Source of the DNA: Mesorhizobium sp.
GTDB lineage: Bacteria > Pseudomonadota > Alphaproteobacteria > Rhizobiales > Rhizobiaceae
Assembly: GCF_023954305.1 (NCBI RefSeq)
Contig: NZ_JAMLIG010000001.1
Span: 1-64,000 of the forward strand
Reading direction: 5' to 3'
DNA: 64,000 nucleotides
The notes beneath the pieces were generated by a model. It did no database searches and had not been told where the DNA came from. It saw only the letters and a list, made by a program, of their open reading frames with translations. Positions 11,016 to 20,395 of this stretch are shown here, piece by piece (position 1 is the stretch's first letter; the number at the start of each line of letters is the position of its first letter). The translations under genes and the position numbers were made by a program.

Positions 11016-12290
11016 TCAGCCGATCTTCGCCAGCGCCTGCTTCAAGTCGGCGATGATGTCGTCGACATTCTCCAAGCCGACCGAGAGACGGATGACGTCG
11101 TTGCCGGCGCCTGCCGCGGTCTTCTGCTCGTCGGTCAATTGGCGGTGGGTTGTCGAGGCCGGATGGATGATCAGCGAGCGCACGTCGCCGATATTGGCGA
11201 GATGCGAGAACAGCTCGACGCCCTCGACTACCTTGACGCCTGCGTCGAAGCCGCCCTTGAGGCCAAAGGTGAACACCGCGCCGGCACCCTTCGGAGAGTA
11301 TTTCTGCATCAGCGCATGGTTCTTGTCGCCCGGCAGGCCGGGATAGGAGACCCACGCGACCTGCGGTTGGGTCGACAGCCACTCGGCGACCTTGAGCGCG
11401 TTTTCGCAATGCCGCTCCATGCGCAGCGACAGCGTCTCGACGCCCTGCAGGATGAGGAAGGCGTTGAAGGGCGAGATGGTCGGGCCGAAATCGCGCAAAC
11501 CCAACACGCGGCAGGCGATGGCGAAGGCGAAATTGCCGAAGGTCTCGTGCAGGACGATGCCGCCATATTCCGGACGCGACTGCGACAGCATCGGATAGTT
11601 GCCGCTCTTCGACCAGTCGAACGTGCCGGCGTCGACGATGATGCCGCCCATCGAATTGCCGTGGCCGCCGATGAACTTGGTCAGCGAATGGACGACGATG
11701 TCGGCGCCATGCTCGATCGGCCGCAGCAGGTAAGGCGAGGCCATCGTGTTGTCGACGATGAACGGCAGGCCGTGCTTGTGCGCGATCTCGGCGATCGCCG
11801 CGATGTCGACGAAGGTGCCGCCGGGGTTCGCCAGGCTCTCGACGAAGATCGCGCGGGTCTTGTCGTCGATCAGCGCTTCGAGGCCGGCAAGGTCGTCGGT
11901 GTCGGCAAAGCGCGCTTCCCAGCCGAAATTCTTGAAGGCGTGGCCGAACTGGTTGATCGAGCCGCCGTAGAGGCGCTTGCCGGCGATGAAATTGTCGCCC
12001 GGGCGCATGATGGTGTGGAAGACGAGCAGCTGCGCGCCGTGGCCCGACGACGTCGCGAGCGCGGCCGTGCCGCCCTCGAGCGCGGCGATGCGCTCCTCCA
12101 GCACCGCCTGGGTCGGGTTCATGATGCGGGTGTAAATGTTGCCGAAGGCCTTCAGACCGAACAGCGACGCCGCGTGATCGACGTCGTCAAAGACGAAGGA
12201 GGTGGTCTGGTAGATCGGCGTCGCCCGCGCGCCGGTGGCGGGGTCCGGCTTGGCGCCGGCGTGGATGGCGAGCGTGTCAAAACCTGGCAT
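11016..12290 (-). CDS. metY: O-acetylhomoserine aminocarboxypropyltransferase (sulfhydrylase)
   Basis: This PLP enzyme of the Cys/Met metabolism family makes homocysteine from an O-acylhomoserine and sulfide in methionine biosynthesis. The 424-residue protein shows YTRIMNPTQAVLE, the SSGHGAQ loop, IVDNTMASPYL and the PLP lysine Lys205 in VVHSLTKFIGGHG. The length of about 425 and the start (PGFDTLAIHAGAKPD) match the O-acetylhomoserine type better than the shorter O-succinylhomoserine type. The ATG at 12290 has GGAGG 7 bases upstream. No SAM riboswitch is apparent in its leader. It is followed immediately by the coupled cupin gene. Confidence 0.92.
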   Translation of the reverse strand: MPGFDTLAIHAGAKPDPATGARATPIYQTTSFVFDDVDHAASLFGLKAFGNIYTRIMNPTQAVLEERIAALEGGTAALATSSGHGAQLLVFHTIMRPGDNFIAGKRLYGGSINQFGHAFKNFGWEARFADTDDLAGLEALIDDKTRAIFVESLANPGGTFVDIAAIAEIAHKHGLPFIVDNTMASPYLLRPIEHGADIVVHSLTKFIGGHGNSMGGIIVDAGTFDWSKSGNYPMLSQSRPEYGGIVLHETFGNFAFAIACRVLGLRDFGPTISPFNAFLILQGVETLSLRMERHCENALKVAEWLSTQPQVAWVSYPGLPGDKNHALMQKYSPKGAGAVFTFGLKGGFDAGVKVVEGVELFSHLANIGDVRSLIIHPASTTHRQLTDEQKTAAGAGNDVIRLSVGLENVDDIIADLKQALAKIG

Positions 12291-12352
12291 TGGGATCCTC
12301 CCTGGACGGCTTGTTCTGAAATCCGCGCCAGTCTTGGCAAAGCCCGCGCACG

Positions 12353-12378
12353 AAGGCAAAGGCGATTTTTGCCTTTTT
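12353..12378. terminator. hairpin between CoA-binding gene and metY
   Basis: AAGGCAAA and TTTGCCTT pair around a 7-base loop. The T-run is on the plus strand only, where no gene ends, while both flanking genes are on the minus strand. It may end transcription of the CoA-binding protein gene weakly or act as part of the metY leader. Confidence 0.35.
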
Positions 12379-12435
12379 CGCGGAGGGATGAGCCAGAAAT
12401 CCCCTCTCCGGGCGTGGCTATGCGTGTAATCGCTT

Positions 12436-12957
12436 CTATTTCTGCCGGATGCCGAACCTCTGGAAACCCTGGCGCATCAGCGGCTTCTTCGAGCTGATCG
12501 TGCCGGAATTGACGCCGTTCCAGCCGATCTCGCCCGAGAGACGGCCATATTCGATCTTCGGACAGCGGTTCATCACCACCTTGATGCCCTTGGCCTCGGC
12601 CCTGGCGGCCGCCTCGTCGTGGCGCACGGTCAGCTGCATCCAGATCGCCTTGGGCAGCGGGTCGAGCGCCAGCGCTTCTTCCACGATCGGCGGCACCGCA
12701 TTCGAAGCGCGGAAAATGTCGACCATATCGATCGCCACCGGCACGTCGGAGAGCTTCGCATAGGTCATGCGGCCGAGGATCTCCCTGCCCGCATGGCCCG
12801 GATTGATCGGATAGACCTCGTAGCCCTTGTCGATCAGGTATTTGGTGACGAAGAAGCTCGGCCGCACGTCGTTGGCCGAGGCGCCGACGATCGCGATCGT
12901 CTTTATCGAGTTGAGGATGCCGGCAATGTAGGCGTTGTCGTAGGAATCGTGGTTCAT
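12436..12957 (-). CDS. CoA-binding protein (YccU-like)
   Basis: This 173-residue protein is a stand-alone CoA_binding_2 domain, a Rossmann fold related to the CoA-binding domain of succinyl-CoA synthetase. The nucleotide loop is IAIVGASANDVRPSFFVTKYL, followed by GYEVYPINPGHAGREILG and IWMQLTVRHDEAAARAEAKGIKVVMNRCPKIE, which are typical of the family. Molecular function is not known for most members. It sits upstream of metY on the same strand, separated by about 145 bases and a hairpin. Confidence 0.88.
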   Translation of the reverse strand: MNHDSYDNAYIAGILNSIKTIAIVGASANDVRPSFFVTKYLIDKGYEVYPINPGHAGREILGRMTYAKLSDVPVAIDMVDIFRASNAVPPIVEEALALDPLPKAIWMQLTVRHDEAAARAEAKGIKVVMNRCPKIEYGRLSGEIGWNGVNSGTISSKKPLMRQGFQRFGIRQK

Positions 12958-13011
12958 GCAGGTCTTCTTAGGAACATCTGGCTCTTATCGTCGCGCCGTC
13001 TTATGGACGAG

Positions 13012-13439
13012 CTAGGCCTCCGGCGGAAGCGAGATCGTGCCGTCTTCGGCGATCGGAAAGTCCGGATTATGGGCAACCTCCCAGAGATTGCCCTCGGGAT
13101 CGCCGAAATAGCCGTACCAGCCGCCCCAGAAGGCCTTCTGCGCCGCTTTGACGATGCGCCCGCCGGCTGTCTGCGCTGCCGCCAGCACCGCGCCGACCTC
13201 GTCGCGGGTGCGGGTATTGTAGGCAAGATAGACGCGCGGGATGCCGTCGCCGAACTTCAGGCCGCTGTCGGCCTCGGCGGCCGGCCGCGCGAAGAGCGCG
13301 AGGATCACCCCGCCCATCTGGAAGAAGGCGACGCCGTCGGTGATGCCCTTGTGGCGAGAAAGCCCCATCGCCTCGTAGAAGGCCGCCATGCGGTCGAGAT
13401 CGTCCACCGCGACGGTGACGATCGAGATGCGGGGTTCCA

Positions 13440-13440
<1 letters not shown>
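13012..13440 (-). CDS. VOC family (glyoxalase-like) protein
   Basis: This protein of about 142 residues has the beta-alpha-beta-beta-beta fold pattern of the vicinal oxygen chelate superfamily: VTVAVDDLDRMAAFYEAMGL near the N-terminus and YFGDPEGNLWEVAHNP near the end. Its enzymatic role cannot be assigned. The chosen GTG overlaps the TAG stop of the crotonase gene (TAGTG) and has GAGGAA just upstream; a GTG five codons earlier is possible. The overlap indicates one operon with the crotonase gene. Confidence 0.82.
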
Positions 13441-14264
<824 letters not shown>

Positions 14265-14379
14265 GACCGCCTCCCTGAGAACTGCGCAGGGAGAAATAGC
14301 ACGACGCGGCTTGATGGCCAGAGCGGAATTGGTGTCTCTTACCTTTACGAAAACGGAAGACCGCATCGGGAGGAGCGAT

Positions 14380-15243
14380 TTGTCCAGGGTTCTCTACGAA
14401 AAGGATGGCCGCATCGGCCGCATCACCTTGAACCGTCCCGAGGCGATGAACGCCATCGACGACCTTCTGCCGGTCGAGCTCGCCGATTGCGTGGCGCGCG
14501 CCAACGCCGATCCGGGCGTGCATGTCATCGTGCTCGCGGGCGCCGGCCGCGCATTCTGCTCCGGCTACGACCTCGCCTATTACGCACAGGCGAGCGGCGG
14601 CGCCGGCCACGCGGCGACCCAGGACATGCCGTGGGACCCGATGAAGGACTACGCCTTCATGATGCGCAACACCGAGCTGTTCATGTCGCTGTGGCGCTCC
14701 TACCGGCCGGTGATTGCCAAGGTGCACGGTTTCGCGGTGGCGGGCGGTTCGGACATCGCGCTGTGCTCGGATATGATTGTGATGGCCGACGACGCGGAGA
14801 TCGGCTACATGCCGGTGCGCGTCTGGGGCTGTCCGACGACGGCGATGTGGGTCTATCGGCTGGGACCCGAGCGTGCCAAACGGATGCTGTTCACCGGCGA
14901 CCGGATCAAGGGTCCGGAGGCGGAGCGGATAGGGCTGGTGCTCAAATCCGTGCCAGCGGCGGAACTCGATGCCGAGGTCGAGCGGCTCGCCGAGCGCATG
15001 GCCACCGTCCCGGTCAACCAGCTGATGATGCAGAAGCTGGTGGTCAACCAGGCGATCGAGGCGATGGGGCTGAAGCAGACGCAGATGTTCGCGACCATCT
15101 TCGACGGCATCACGCGCCACTCGCCGGAAGGCATCAACTTCAAGCACCGGGCGGAAGAGGTCGGCTGGAAGCAGGCGGTGCGCGAGCGCGACCTTGGCAC
15201 CTTCGACTGGACCGCCAACCGCCCGATCAACCACACGAAATAA
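14380..15243 (+). CDS. enoyl-CoA hydratase/isomerase family protein
   Basis: This crotonase-superfamily protein of 287 residues shows ITLNRPEAMNAID, AGAGRAFCSGYDLAYYA for the oxyanion hole, and IAKVHGFAVAGGSDIALCSDMIVMADDAEIGY. It has a longer insert (PWDPMKDYAFMMRNTELFMSLW) than standard hydratases. The start is taken as TTG at 14380, because GGAGG lies 7 bases upstream and the protein then begins SRVLYEKDGRIGRITL, the normal start of the fold. An ATG at 14314 would add a poorly conserved leader. It is followed 11 bases later by a hotdog thioesterase gene. Confidence 0.87.
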   Translation: MSRVLYEKDGRIGRITLNRPEAMNAIDDLLPVELADCVARANADPGVHVIVLAGAGRAFCSGYDLAYYAQASGGAGHAATQDMPWDPMKDYAFMMRNTELFMSLWRSYRPVIAKVHGFAVAGGSDIALCSDMIVMADDAEIGYMPVRVWGCPTTAMWVYRLGPERAKRMLFTGDRIKGPEAERIGLVLKSVPAAELDAEVERLAERMATVPVNQLMMQKLVVNQAIEAMGLKQTQMFATIFDGITRHSPEGINFKHRAEEVGWKQAVRERDLGTFDWTANRPINHTK

Positions 15244-15254
15244 ACGGACGATCC

Positions 15255-15704
15255 ATGCCCACCCATTCCGCGCTCACCCCGGTGATGACCGCCGACGAGA
15301 TCAACGCCTATCTCAAGATCGTCTATCCGCAGCTCAACGACCAGTATTCGGACTATCTCGCCATCGACGTGAAGCCCGGCGAGTGCACGGTCCGCCTCAA
15401 CGCCAACGAGCGACACCTGCGCCCGGGCAACACGGTGTCTGGACCGTGCCTGTTCACGCTGGCCGACATCGGCGGCTATGTCTGTGTCTTGAGTCACATC
15501 GGCCGCGAAGCGCTTGCCGTCACCACCAGCCTTACCATCAACTTCATGCGCAAGGCGGGACCCGGCCCGGTCGACGGGCATTGCCGCATCCTCAAGCTCG
15601 GCAAGAGCCTGATGGTGTTCGACATCGACATCGTCGCCGACAGCGCGACGGTGGCGCATGCGACCGGTACGTACGCGATCCCGCCGAAGAAGACTCCGTC
15701 TTGA
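15255..15704 (+). CDS. PaaI-type hotdog thioesterase
   Basis: This 149-residue protein belongs to the PaaI / YdiI-like hotdog thioesterases, which hydrolyse acyl-CoA or aryl-CoA thioesters. The core sequence is NERHLRPGNTVSGPCLFTLADIGGYVCVL followed by AVTTSLTINFMRKAGPGPV, with the helical segment LADIGGY in the position of the catalytic acidic residue. It lies 11 bases after the crotonase gene and is probably co-transcribed with it. Confidence 0.88.
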   Translation: MPTHSALTPVMTADEINAYLKIVYPQLNDQYSDYLAIDVKPGECTVRLNANERHLRPGNTVSGPCLFTLADIGGYVCVLSHIGREALAVTTSLTINFMRKAGPGPVDGHCRILKLGKSLMVFDIDIVADSATVAHATGTYAIPPKKTPS

Positions 15705-15805
15705 CGCGCATATGTTCGGCGCCCGATGATGGTGGTAAAATAATACCTCTAACCTACAAGGCTGACTTCATTATGTTTTCCTGACCGCGCCTGAAATCCG
15801 CGCAA

Positions 15806-15834
15806 TTGACGCGCGCCGTCCGATCCCCTATACA
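15806..15834 (+). promoter_or_regulatory. promoter of rplM-rpsI
   Basis: TTGACG (15806-15811) and TATACA (15829-15834) are separated by 17 bases, a near-consensus housekeeping promoter. Transcription would begin about 110 bases before rplM. Confidence 0.75.
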
Positions 15835-15848
15835 CCACCCCTGACGCA

Positions 15849-15893
15849 GCGGCCTTCGGGCCGCCGTTTCATTGTTGGCGCCTTGCGCGCCAA
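15849..15893 (+). promoter_or_regulatory. rplM leader hairpins
   Basis: Two hairpins lie in the untranslated leader. GCGGCC-TTCG-GGCCGC at 15849-15864 is followed by GTTTCATTGTT. TTGGCG/CGCCAA at 15875-15893 follows it. They could be an attenuator or a ribosomal protein binding site for autogenous control. That role is inferred from position only. Confidence 0.4.
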
Positions 15894-15954
15894 CGCAAGC
15901 AACAAGAAACGCCCCATCCGGTCCGCCGAAGGGGTTCCAACGAAGGCAATTTCC

Positions 15955-16416
15955 ATGTCCACATTCTCGCAGAAACCTGCGGATGTGACGAAGAAGTGGG
16001 TGCTCATCGACGCCGAAGGTCTCGTCGTCGGTCGTCTCGCCTCCATCGTCGCCAACATCCTGCGCGGCAAGAACAAGCCGACCTTCACCCCCCATGTCGA
16101 CGACGGCGACAACGTCATCATCGTCAACGCCTCCAAGGTCGCGCTGACCGGCAAGAAATACACCGACAAGATGTATTACTGGCACACCGGCCACCCCGGC
16201 GGCATCAAGGAGCGCACCGCGCGTGACATCCTCGAAGGCCGTTTCCCGGAGCGCGTCGTCGAGAAGGCGGTCGAACGCATGATTCCGCGCGGACCTCTCG
16301 GCCGTCGGCAGATGAAGAACCTCAAGGTCTATGCCGGTGCCGAACACCCGCATGAGGCCCAGCAGCCGGTCGTCCTCGACGTCGCGGCGATGAACCGCAA
16401 GAACAAGAGGGCCTAA
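15955..16416 (+). CDS. rplM: 50S ribosomal protein L13
   Basis: L13 is an early-assembling protein of the large ribosomal subunit. The 153-residue protein contains KKWVLIDAEGLVVGRLASIVA, YYWHTGHPGGIKERTARDIL and AVERMIPRGPLGRRQMKNLKVYAGAEHPHEAQQP, all family-conserved, with the slightly extended N-terminus typical of Alphaproteobacteria. It forms an operon with rpsI, which starts 2 bases after its stop. Confidence 0.98.
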   Translation: MSTFSQKPADVTKKWVLIDAEGLVVGRLASIVANILRGKNKPTFTPHVDDGDNVIIVNASKVALTGKKYTDKMYYWHTGHPGGIKERTARDILEGRFPERVVEKAVERMIPRGPLGRRQMKNLKVYAGAEHPHEAQQPVVLDVAAMNRKNKRA

Positions 16417-16418
16417 CG

Positions 16419-16895
16419 ATGGCTGATCTCAGCTCTCTCTCCCAGCTCGGCACGGTTTCGGCCGCCGCCCAGCCCGCCGCTCCGGTGCATGTCCAGAAGC
16501 TCGACAAGCAGGGCCGCGCCTATGCGACCGGCAAGCGCAAGGACGCCATTGCCCGCGTCTGGGTCAAGCCGGGTTCCGGCAAGATCATCGTCAACGACAA
16601 GGAATTCCAGGCCTATTTCGCGCGCCCGGTGCTCCAGATGATCCTGCAGCAGCCGATCGTCGCGTCCAACCGCAACGGCCAGTACGACATCGTCGCCACG
16701 GTCCAGGGCGGCGGCCTCTCCGGCCAGGCGGGCGCGGTGCGCCACGGCATCTCCAAGGCGCTGACCTACTACGAGCCGGGCCTGCGCGCCGTGCTCAAGA
16801 AGGGCGGCTTCCTCACCCGTGACTCGCGCACGGTGGAGCGCAAGAAATACGGCAAGGCCAAGGCCCGTCGTTCGTTCCAGTTCTCGAAGCGCTAA
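16419..16895 (+). CDS. rpsI: 30S ribosomal protein S9
   Basis: S9 is a small-subunit protein whose C-terminal tail reaches the P-site tRNA. The 158-residue sequence has RAYATGKRKDAIARVWVKPGSGK, VQGGGLSGQAGAVRHGISKAL and the C-terminal ERKKYGKAKARRSFQFSKR with the invariant final Lys-Arg. The N-terminal extension of about 30 residues is usual in Alphaproteobacteria. A strong terminator follows. Confidence 0.98.
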   Translation: MADLSSLSQLGTVSAAAQPAAPVHVQKLDKQGRAYATGKRKDAIARVWVKPGSGKIIVNDKEFQAYFARPVLQMILQQPIVASNRNGQYDIVATVQGGGLSGQAGAVRHGISKALTYYEPGLRAVLKKGGFLTRDSRTVERKKYGKAKARRSFQFSKR

Positions 16896-16916
16896 TCGCT
16901 TCAAGACGACATATGC

Positions 16917-16953
16917 AAAAGGCCACTCCTCGCGGGTGGCCTTTTCGTTTTTG
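16917..16953 (+). terminator. rho-independent terminator of rplM-rpsI
   Basis: AAAAGGCCAC pairs with GTGGCCTTTT around a 9-base loop and is followed by CGTTTTT. It lies 22 bases past rpsI and may also serve the opposing acyltransferase gene. Confidence 0.9.
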
Positions 16954-16969
16954 GTCGTGAATTCGATCG

Positions 16970-18214
16970 TCAGGCCGGGCGGGACAGGGCCACCTGGGCT
17001 GCGGCGTTACGCCGGCTGCCGGCAAACAGGCGATCGGCCCTTGCCCGGAACCAGTCACGGCCCGGCCGCTCGATCAACCGGTAGGTGAGAGCGCTGACGG
17101 CGATGGTCAGCGCGACAATCGCCAGGATCAGGAGGTCCCCCGCATAGGCGCTGCCAAGATCGACCCCCTGGCCGCCATGCCCCATCGGCACCACCGTCTG
17201 CGAGCCCGTCAGCTTGTCGGTCAGCCGCGCCACGTTGACGACGCGCATGAGCAGGAACATGTGGACCATGTAGATCGAGAAGGAAATGGTCCCCACGGCA
17301 ACCAGCGGCCTAGACCGCAGGAAGGCGCTGACCAGGCCCTTTTCAACGGCGAAGACCAGCACGACGAAGGCGAAGACGAACGGCGCGGCAAAGGCCGCGG
17401 GCGTGCCGTAGGCGTAGATCATGAAGGCCAGCGTTCCGGCGACGGCCGCGAGTTCGACGAGCGTCGCGACGGCGACCGAACCGCCGATTGCCGCCAACAA
17501 ACCGGAGCCGGAAGCCCGCGCCGTCATCAGTCGATAGGCCAGCACCCCGACGCACAGGCCGTAGATGGCGCGGGCATGGCCGAAATCATAGGTCGATTCC
17601 ATGCCTTTGGGTGCGAGCGACCATAGCACCAGCAGCGAGACGACCGCGCCGGCCCCGGCGGCCAATCCAAGGTGCCGGCCGACCAGCAGCGCGGCCACAC
17701 CGAAGACGACATAGGCGCCGAGTTCCGCCGCGATGCTCCAGGCCGGCGTATTCCAGGTCAGCTGGTCATGCGTGCCGACCTGCACGAGGAACATGTTGGT
17801 GAAGATGGCGCCAACGCCATTGGTACCGGTAAAGGCGGCGTCCCCCGGCGCGCCAAGGCCAGGCACGAACGCCTTGCCCGCCTCCATGGCGACGAACAGT
17901 GCCAGCATGACGAGATGGAGCGGCAGAACGCGGCCGATGCGCAGCATCATGAAGCGCCCGAGATCCGCGCCCCTCGAAATCCGCCCGGCATAGGCGTGCG
18001 CAATGACGAAACCGGAGAGGACGAAGAAGAAATCGACGAACATCTCGCCGGCGCGCACCAGTGCGGCGTCGCGGACGTGGCTCGCGACCTGGGCGTGGAA
18101 CAGGATGATGAAGACGGCGGCCAACCCGCGCCAGCTGTCGAGCGCCTCGAAGCGGACCGTTCCCCCGGCCCTCCCCGCCGAGACACCCCCTGTCGCAATC
18201 GGGCTCTTCGTCAT
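16970..18214 (-). CDS. acyltransferase 3 family membrane protein
   Basis: This 414-residue integral membrane protein belongs to the acyltransferase-3 (OafA/YrhL, NodX-like) family, which transfers acyl groups, often acetyl, onto surface sugars. It starts with FEALDSWRGLAAVFIILFHAQ, including the R-G-x-A and catalytic histidine region, then FFFVLSGFVIAHAYAGRI and about ten hydrophobic segments. It lies between rpsI and speB, which are usually adjacent in Rhizobiales, so it appears to be an insertion. A role in decorating the polysaccharide made by the locus 5 kb away is possible but not shown. Confidence 0.87.
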   Translation of the reverse strand: MTKSPIATGGVSAGRAGGTVRFEALDSWRGLAAVFIILFHAQVASHVRDAALVRAGEMFVDFFFVLSGFVIAHAYAGRISRGADLGRFMMLRIGRVLPLHLVMLALFVAMEAGKAFVPGLGAPGDAAFTGTNGVGAIFTNMFLVQVGTHDQLTWNTPAWSIAAELGAYVVFGVAALLVGRHLGLAAGAGAVVSLLVLWSLAPKGMESTYDFGHARAIYGLCVGVLAYRLMTARASGSGLLAAIGGSVAVATLVELAAVAGTLAFMIYAYGTPAAFAAPFVFAFVVLVFAVEKGLVSAFLRSRPLVAVGTISFSIYMVHMFLLMRVVNVARLTDKLTGSQTVVPMGHGGQGVDLGSAYAGDLLILAIVALTIAVSALTYRLIERPGRDWFRARADRLFAGSRRNAAAQVALSRPA

Positions 18215-18436
18215 CGCGTGCCTCGCTCCGTCGGCTCGACCTGTCGCAATTGGGCACAGGTCCCCGGCGATCGCCGGTCTATGGCCGGGCCGTCGCAAGT
18301 CCCGGGCCAACGGGAGGAGCGGGGCAGGCCCCTCGGGCGGGCGTTCGAATTGCAGGACGCGAAGATGACGCTTTTTCCTGTTGCGATACCGTCGCGGACG
18401 GGGGATAGGTTCCGCCGCGACAGGGGAAGGACGCCG

Positions 18437-19387
18437 ATGGCCGCGAATTCGATCGACAATGCCTTCGTCGCGCGCGGTTTCGCCGGCGCGTCGTACGAGC
18501 CGACCTATGCCGGCGCGCTGTCCTTCATGCGGCGCAAATATTCGAAGAACGTGAAAGGCGCAGACGCGATCGTCTGGGGCATTCCCTTCGACGCGGCCGT
18601 GACCAACCGGCCGGGCGCGCGTTTCGGGCCGCAGGGCATCCGCCGCGCCTCGGCGATCATGGACAACGACGCGCAGTATCCGTTCAACGACGAGTTCATC
18701 GACCGCCTCGCGGTGGTCGACTACGGCGACTGCCTGCTCGACAGCGGCAACCACCACAAGACGCCAGGCATCATCGAGCGCGAGGCGGCGAAGCTGATCA
18801 GGAACGGCGCCTTCCTGCTGTCGCTCGGCGGCGATCATTTCGTCACCTGGCCCCTGCTCAAGGCGCATGCGGCGAAATACGGGCCGCTGTCGCTGGTCCA
18901 GTTCGACGCGCACCAGGACACCTGGGACGACGACGGCAAGCGTATCGACCACGGCTCTTTCGTGCTGCGCGCCGTGCGCGAGGGCGTCGTCGACCCCGCG
19001 ACCTCGATCCAGGTCGGTATCCGCACCCATGCGCCGACGGATTGCGGCATCAGGATCCTCTACGGCTACCAGGTCGAGGAGATGCGGGCGGCGGAGATCG
19101 CGCACGAGATCCTGGAGCGCACCGCAGGGCGCAAGGCCTACGTCACCTTCGACATCGACTGCCTCGACCCGGCCTTCGCGCCGGGCACCGGCACGCCGGT
19201 GGCAGGCGGACCGTCCTCGGCCAAGATGCTGTCGGTGCTGAGGCTTCTCGATCGGCTCGACATGGTCGGGGCCGACGTGGTCGAGGTGGCACCCGCCTAC
19301 GACCATGCCGACATCACCTCGATCGCGGCGTCCAACATCGCTATGTACTATCTCGGCCTTCTCGCCGCGCGAAAGGCGCGCGGCTGA
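18437..19387 (+). CDS. speB: agmatinase / ureohydrolase family protein
   Basis: This 316-residue ureohydrolase is a binuclear manganese enzyme. The metal ligands are visible: His in LGGDHFVTW, Asp-His-x-Asp in FDAHQDTWDDD, and the Asp pair in TFDIDCLDPAFAPGTGTPVAGG. Agmatinase would convert agmatine to putrescine and urea in polyamine synthesis, although guanidinobutyrase or a related specificity is possible since ureohydrolases are hard to separate by sequence. The ATG at 18437 has GGGGAAGGA upstream. The position next to argC and rpsI is conserved in rhizobia. Confidence 0.88.
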   Translation: MAANSIDNAFVARGFAGASYEPTYAGALSFMRRKYSKNVKGADAIVWGIPFDAAVTNRPGARFGPQGIRRASAIMDNDAQYPFNDEFIDRLAVVDYGDCLLDSGNHHKTPGIIEREAAKLIRNGAFLLSLGGDHFVTWPLLKAHAAKYGPLSLVQFDAHQDTWDDDGKRIDHGSFVLRAVREGVVDPATSIQVGIRTHAPTDCGIRILYGYQVEEMRAAEIAHEILERTAGRKAYVTFDIDCLDPAFAPGTGTPVAGGPSSAKMLSVLRLLDRLDMVGADVVEVAPAYDHADITSIAASNIAMYYLGLLAARKARG

Positions 19388-19468
19388 GACTTCGATTCAA
19401 CGGCCTGCCGGATTGATTCCGGCCGCCAGCGTAACCATTTGAGCGACCACGCTTTCCGGACGGCAGAC

Positions 19469-20395
19469 ATGAAACCGAAAATCTTCATCGACGGCGAACA
19501 CGGCACCACCGGACTGCAGATCCGCGCGATGCTCGCCGGACGCGGCGACATCGAGGTCATTTCGGTGCCGACCGAGCGGCGCAAGGACACGGCCGCCCGG
19601 GCGGAGTATCTCAACGCGGCGGACGTCGCGATTCTCTGCCTGCCTGACGATGCGGCCAGGGAAAGCGTGTCTCTGATAACCAACGACACCACGCGGGTGA
19701 TCGACGCCTCGACGGCGCATCGTGTCGCCGACGGCTGGACCTACGGTTTCGCCGAGATGGACAAGGCACAAGGCGCGGCGATCGCCGGCTCGAAGCGTGT
19801 CGCCAATCCCGGCTGCTGGCCGCAGGGGCCGATCGCCACGCTGCGGCCGCTGATCGCGGCGGGCCTGCTGCCGGCCAACTATCCGGTGACGATGAGCGGC
19901 ATTTCCGGCTATTCCGGCGGCGGCCGCACCATGATCGAGGACTATGAGGCCAAGGGCGAGGCGGCGCCCGAGTTCCTGCCCTATGCGCTGACGCTCAAGC
20001 ACAAGCATGTGCCAGAGCTGAAGCGCTATGCCGGCCTCACGCTCGACCCGCTGATGCAACCGGCCGTCGGCAATTTCGCGCAGGGCATGGTGACGATGGT
20101 GCCGCTCCAGCTCGGGGCACTCGCGCGGATTCCCAAGGGCAAGGAACTGCATGCGGCGCTTGCCGACCATTACGCGTCGCTGAAGGACAGCGCGGTCGAG
20201 GTCGCGCCCTATGCCGAGGTCGATCGCGTGCCCGAGCTCGATCCGGAGACCTACAACGGCACCAACCGGATGATGCTCTACGTCTTCGCCAACGATGCGC
20301 GGGCGCAGGCGATGCTGGTCGCCGTCTACGACAATCTCGGCAAGGGCGCCTCGGGGGCGGCGGTGCAGAACCTCGATCTGATGATCGGGGCTTAA
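19469..20395 (+). CDS. argC: N-acetyl-gamma-glutamyl-phosphate reductase, short type
   Basis: ArgC reduces N-acetylglutamyl phosphate to the semialdehyde in arginine and ornithine synthesis. The 308-residue protein is the compact type 2 form: KIFIDGEHGTTGLQIR at the N-terminus binds NADPH, and Cys116 in ANPGCWPQG is the catalytic thiol. The ATG at 19469 is used because the protein then starts exactly at the conserved MKPKIFIDG, although a TTG ten codons upstream is open. Its stop codon overlaps the ctaA stop on the other strand by two bases. Confidence 0.95.
   Translation: MKPKIFIDGEHGTTGLQIRAMLAGRGDIEVISVPTERRKDTAARAEYLNAADVAILCLPDDAARESVSLITNDTTRVIDASTAHRVADGWTYGFAEMDKAQGAAIAGSKRVANPGCWPQGPIATLRPLIAAGLLPANYPVTMSGISGYSGGGRTMIEDYEAKGEAAPEFLPYALTLKHKHVPELKRYAGLTLDPLMQPAVGNFAQGMVTMVPLQLGALARIPKGKELHAALADHYASLKDSAVEVAPYAEVDRVPELDPETYNGTNRMMLYVFANDARAQAMLVAVYDNLGKGASGAAVQNLDLMIGA

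Noticed and set aside
12291..12435. SAM-II riboswitch ahead of metY
   Set aside because: SAM riboswitches occur before methionine genes in Rhizobiales, but I could not find the SAM-II conserved core or pseudoknot pattern here.
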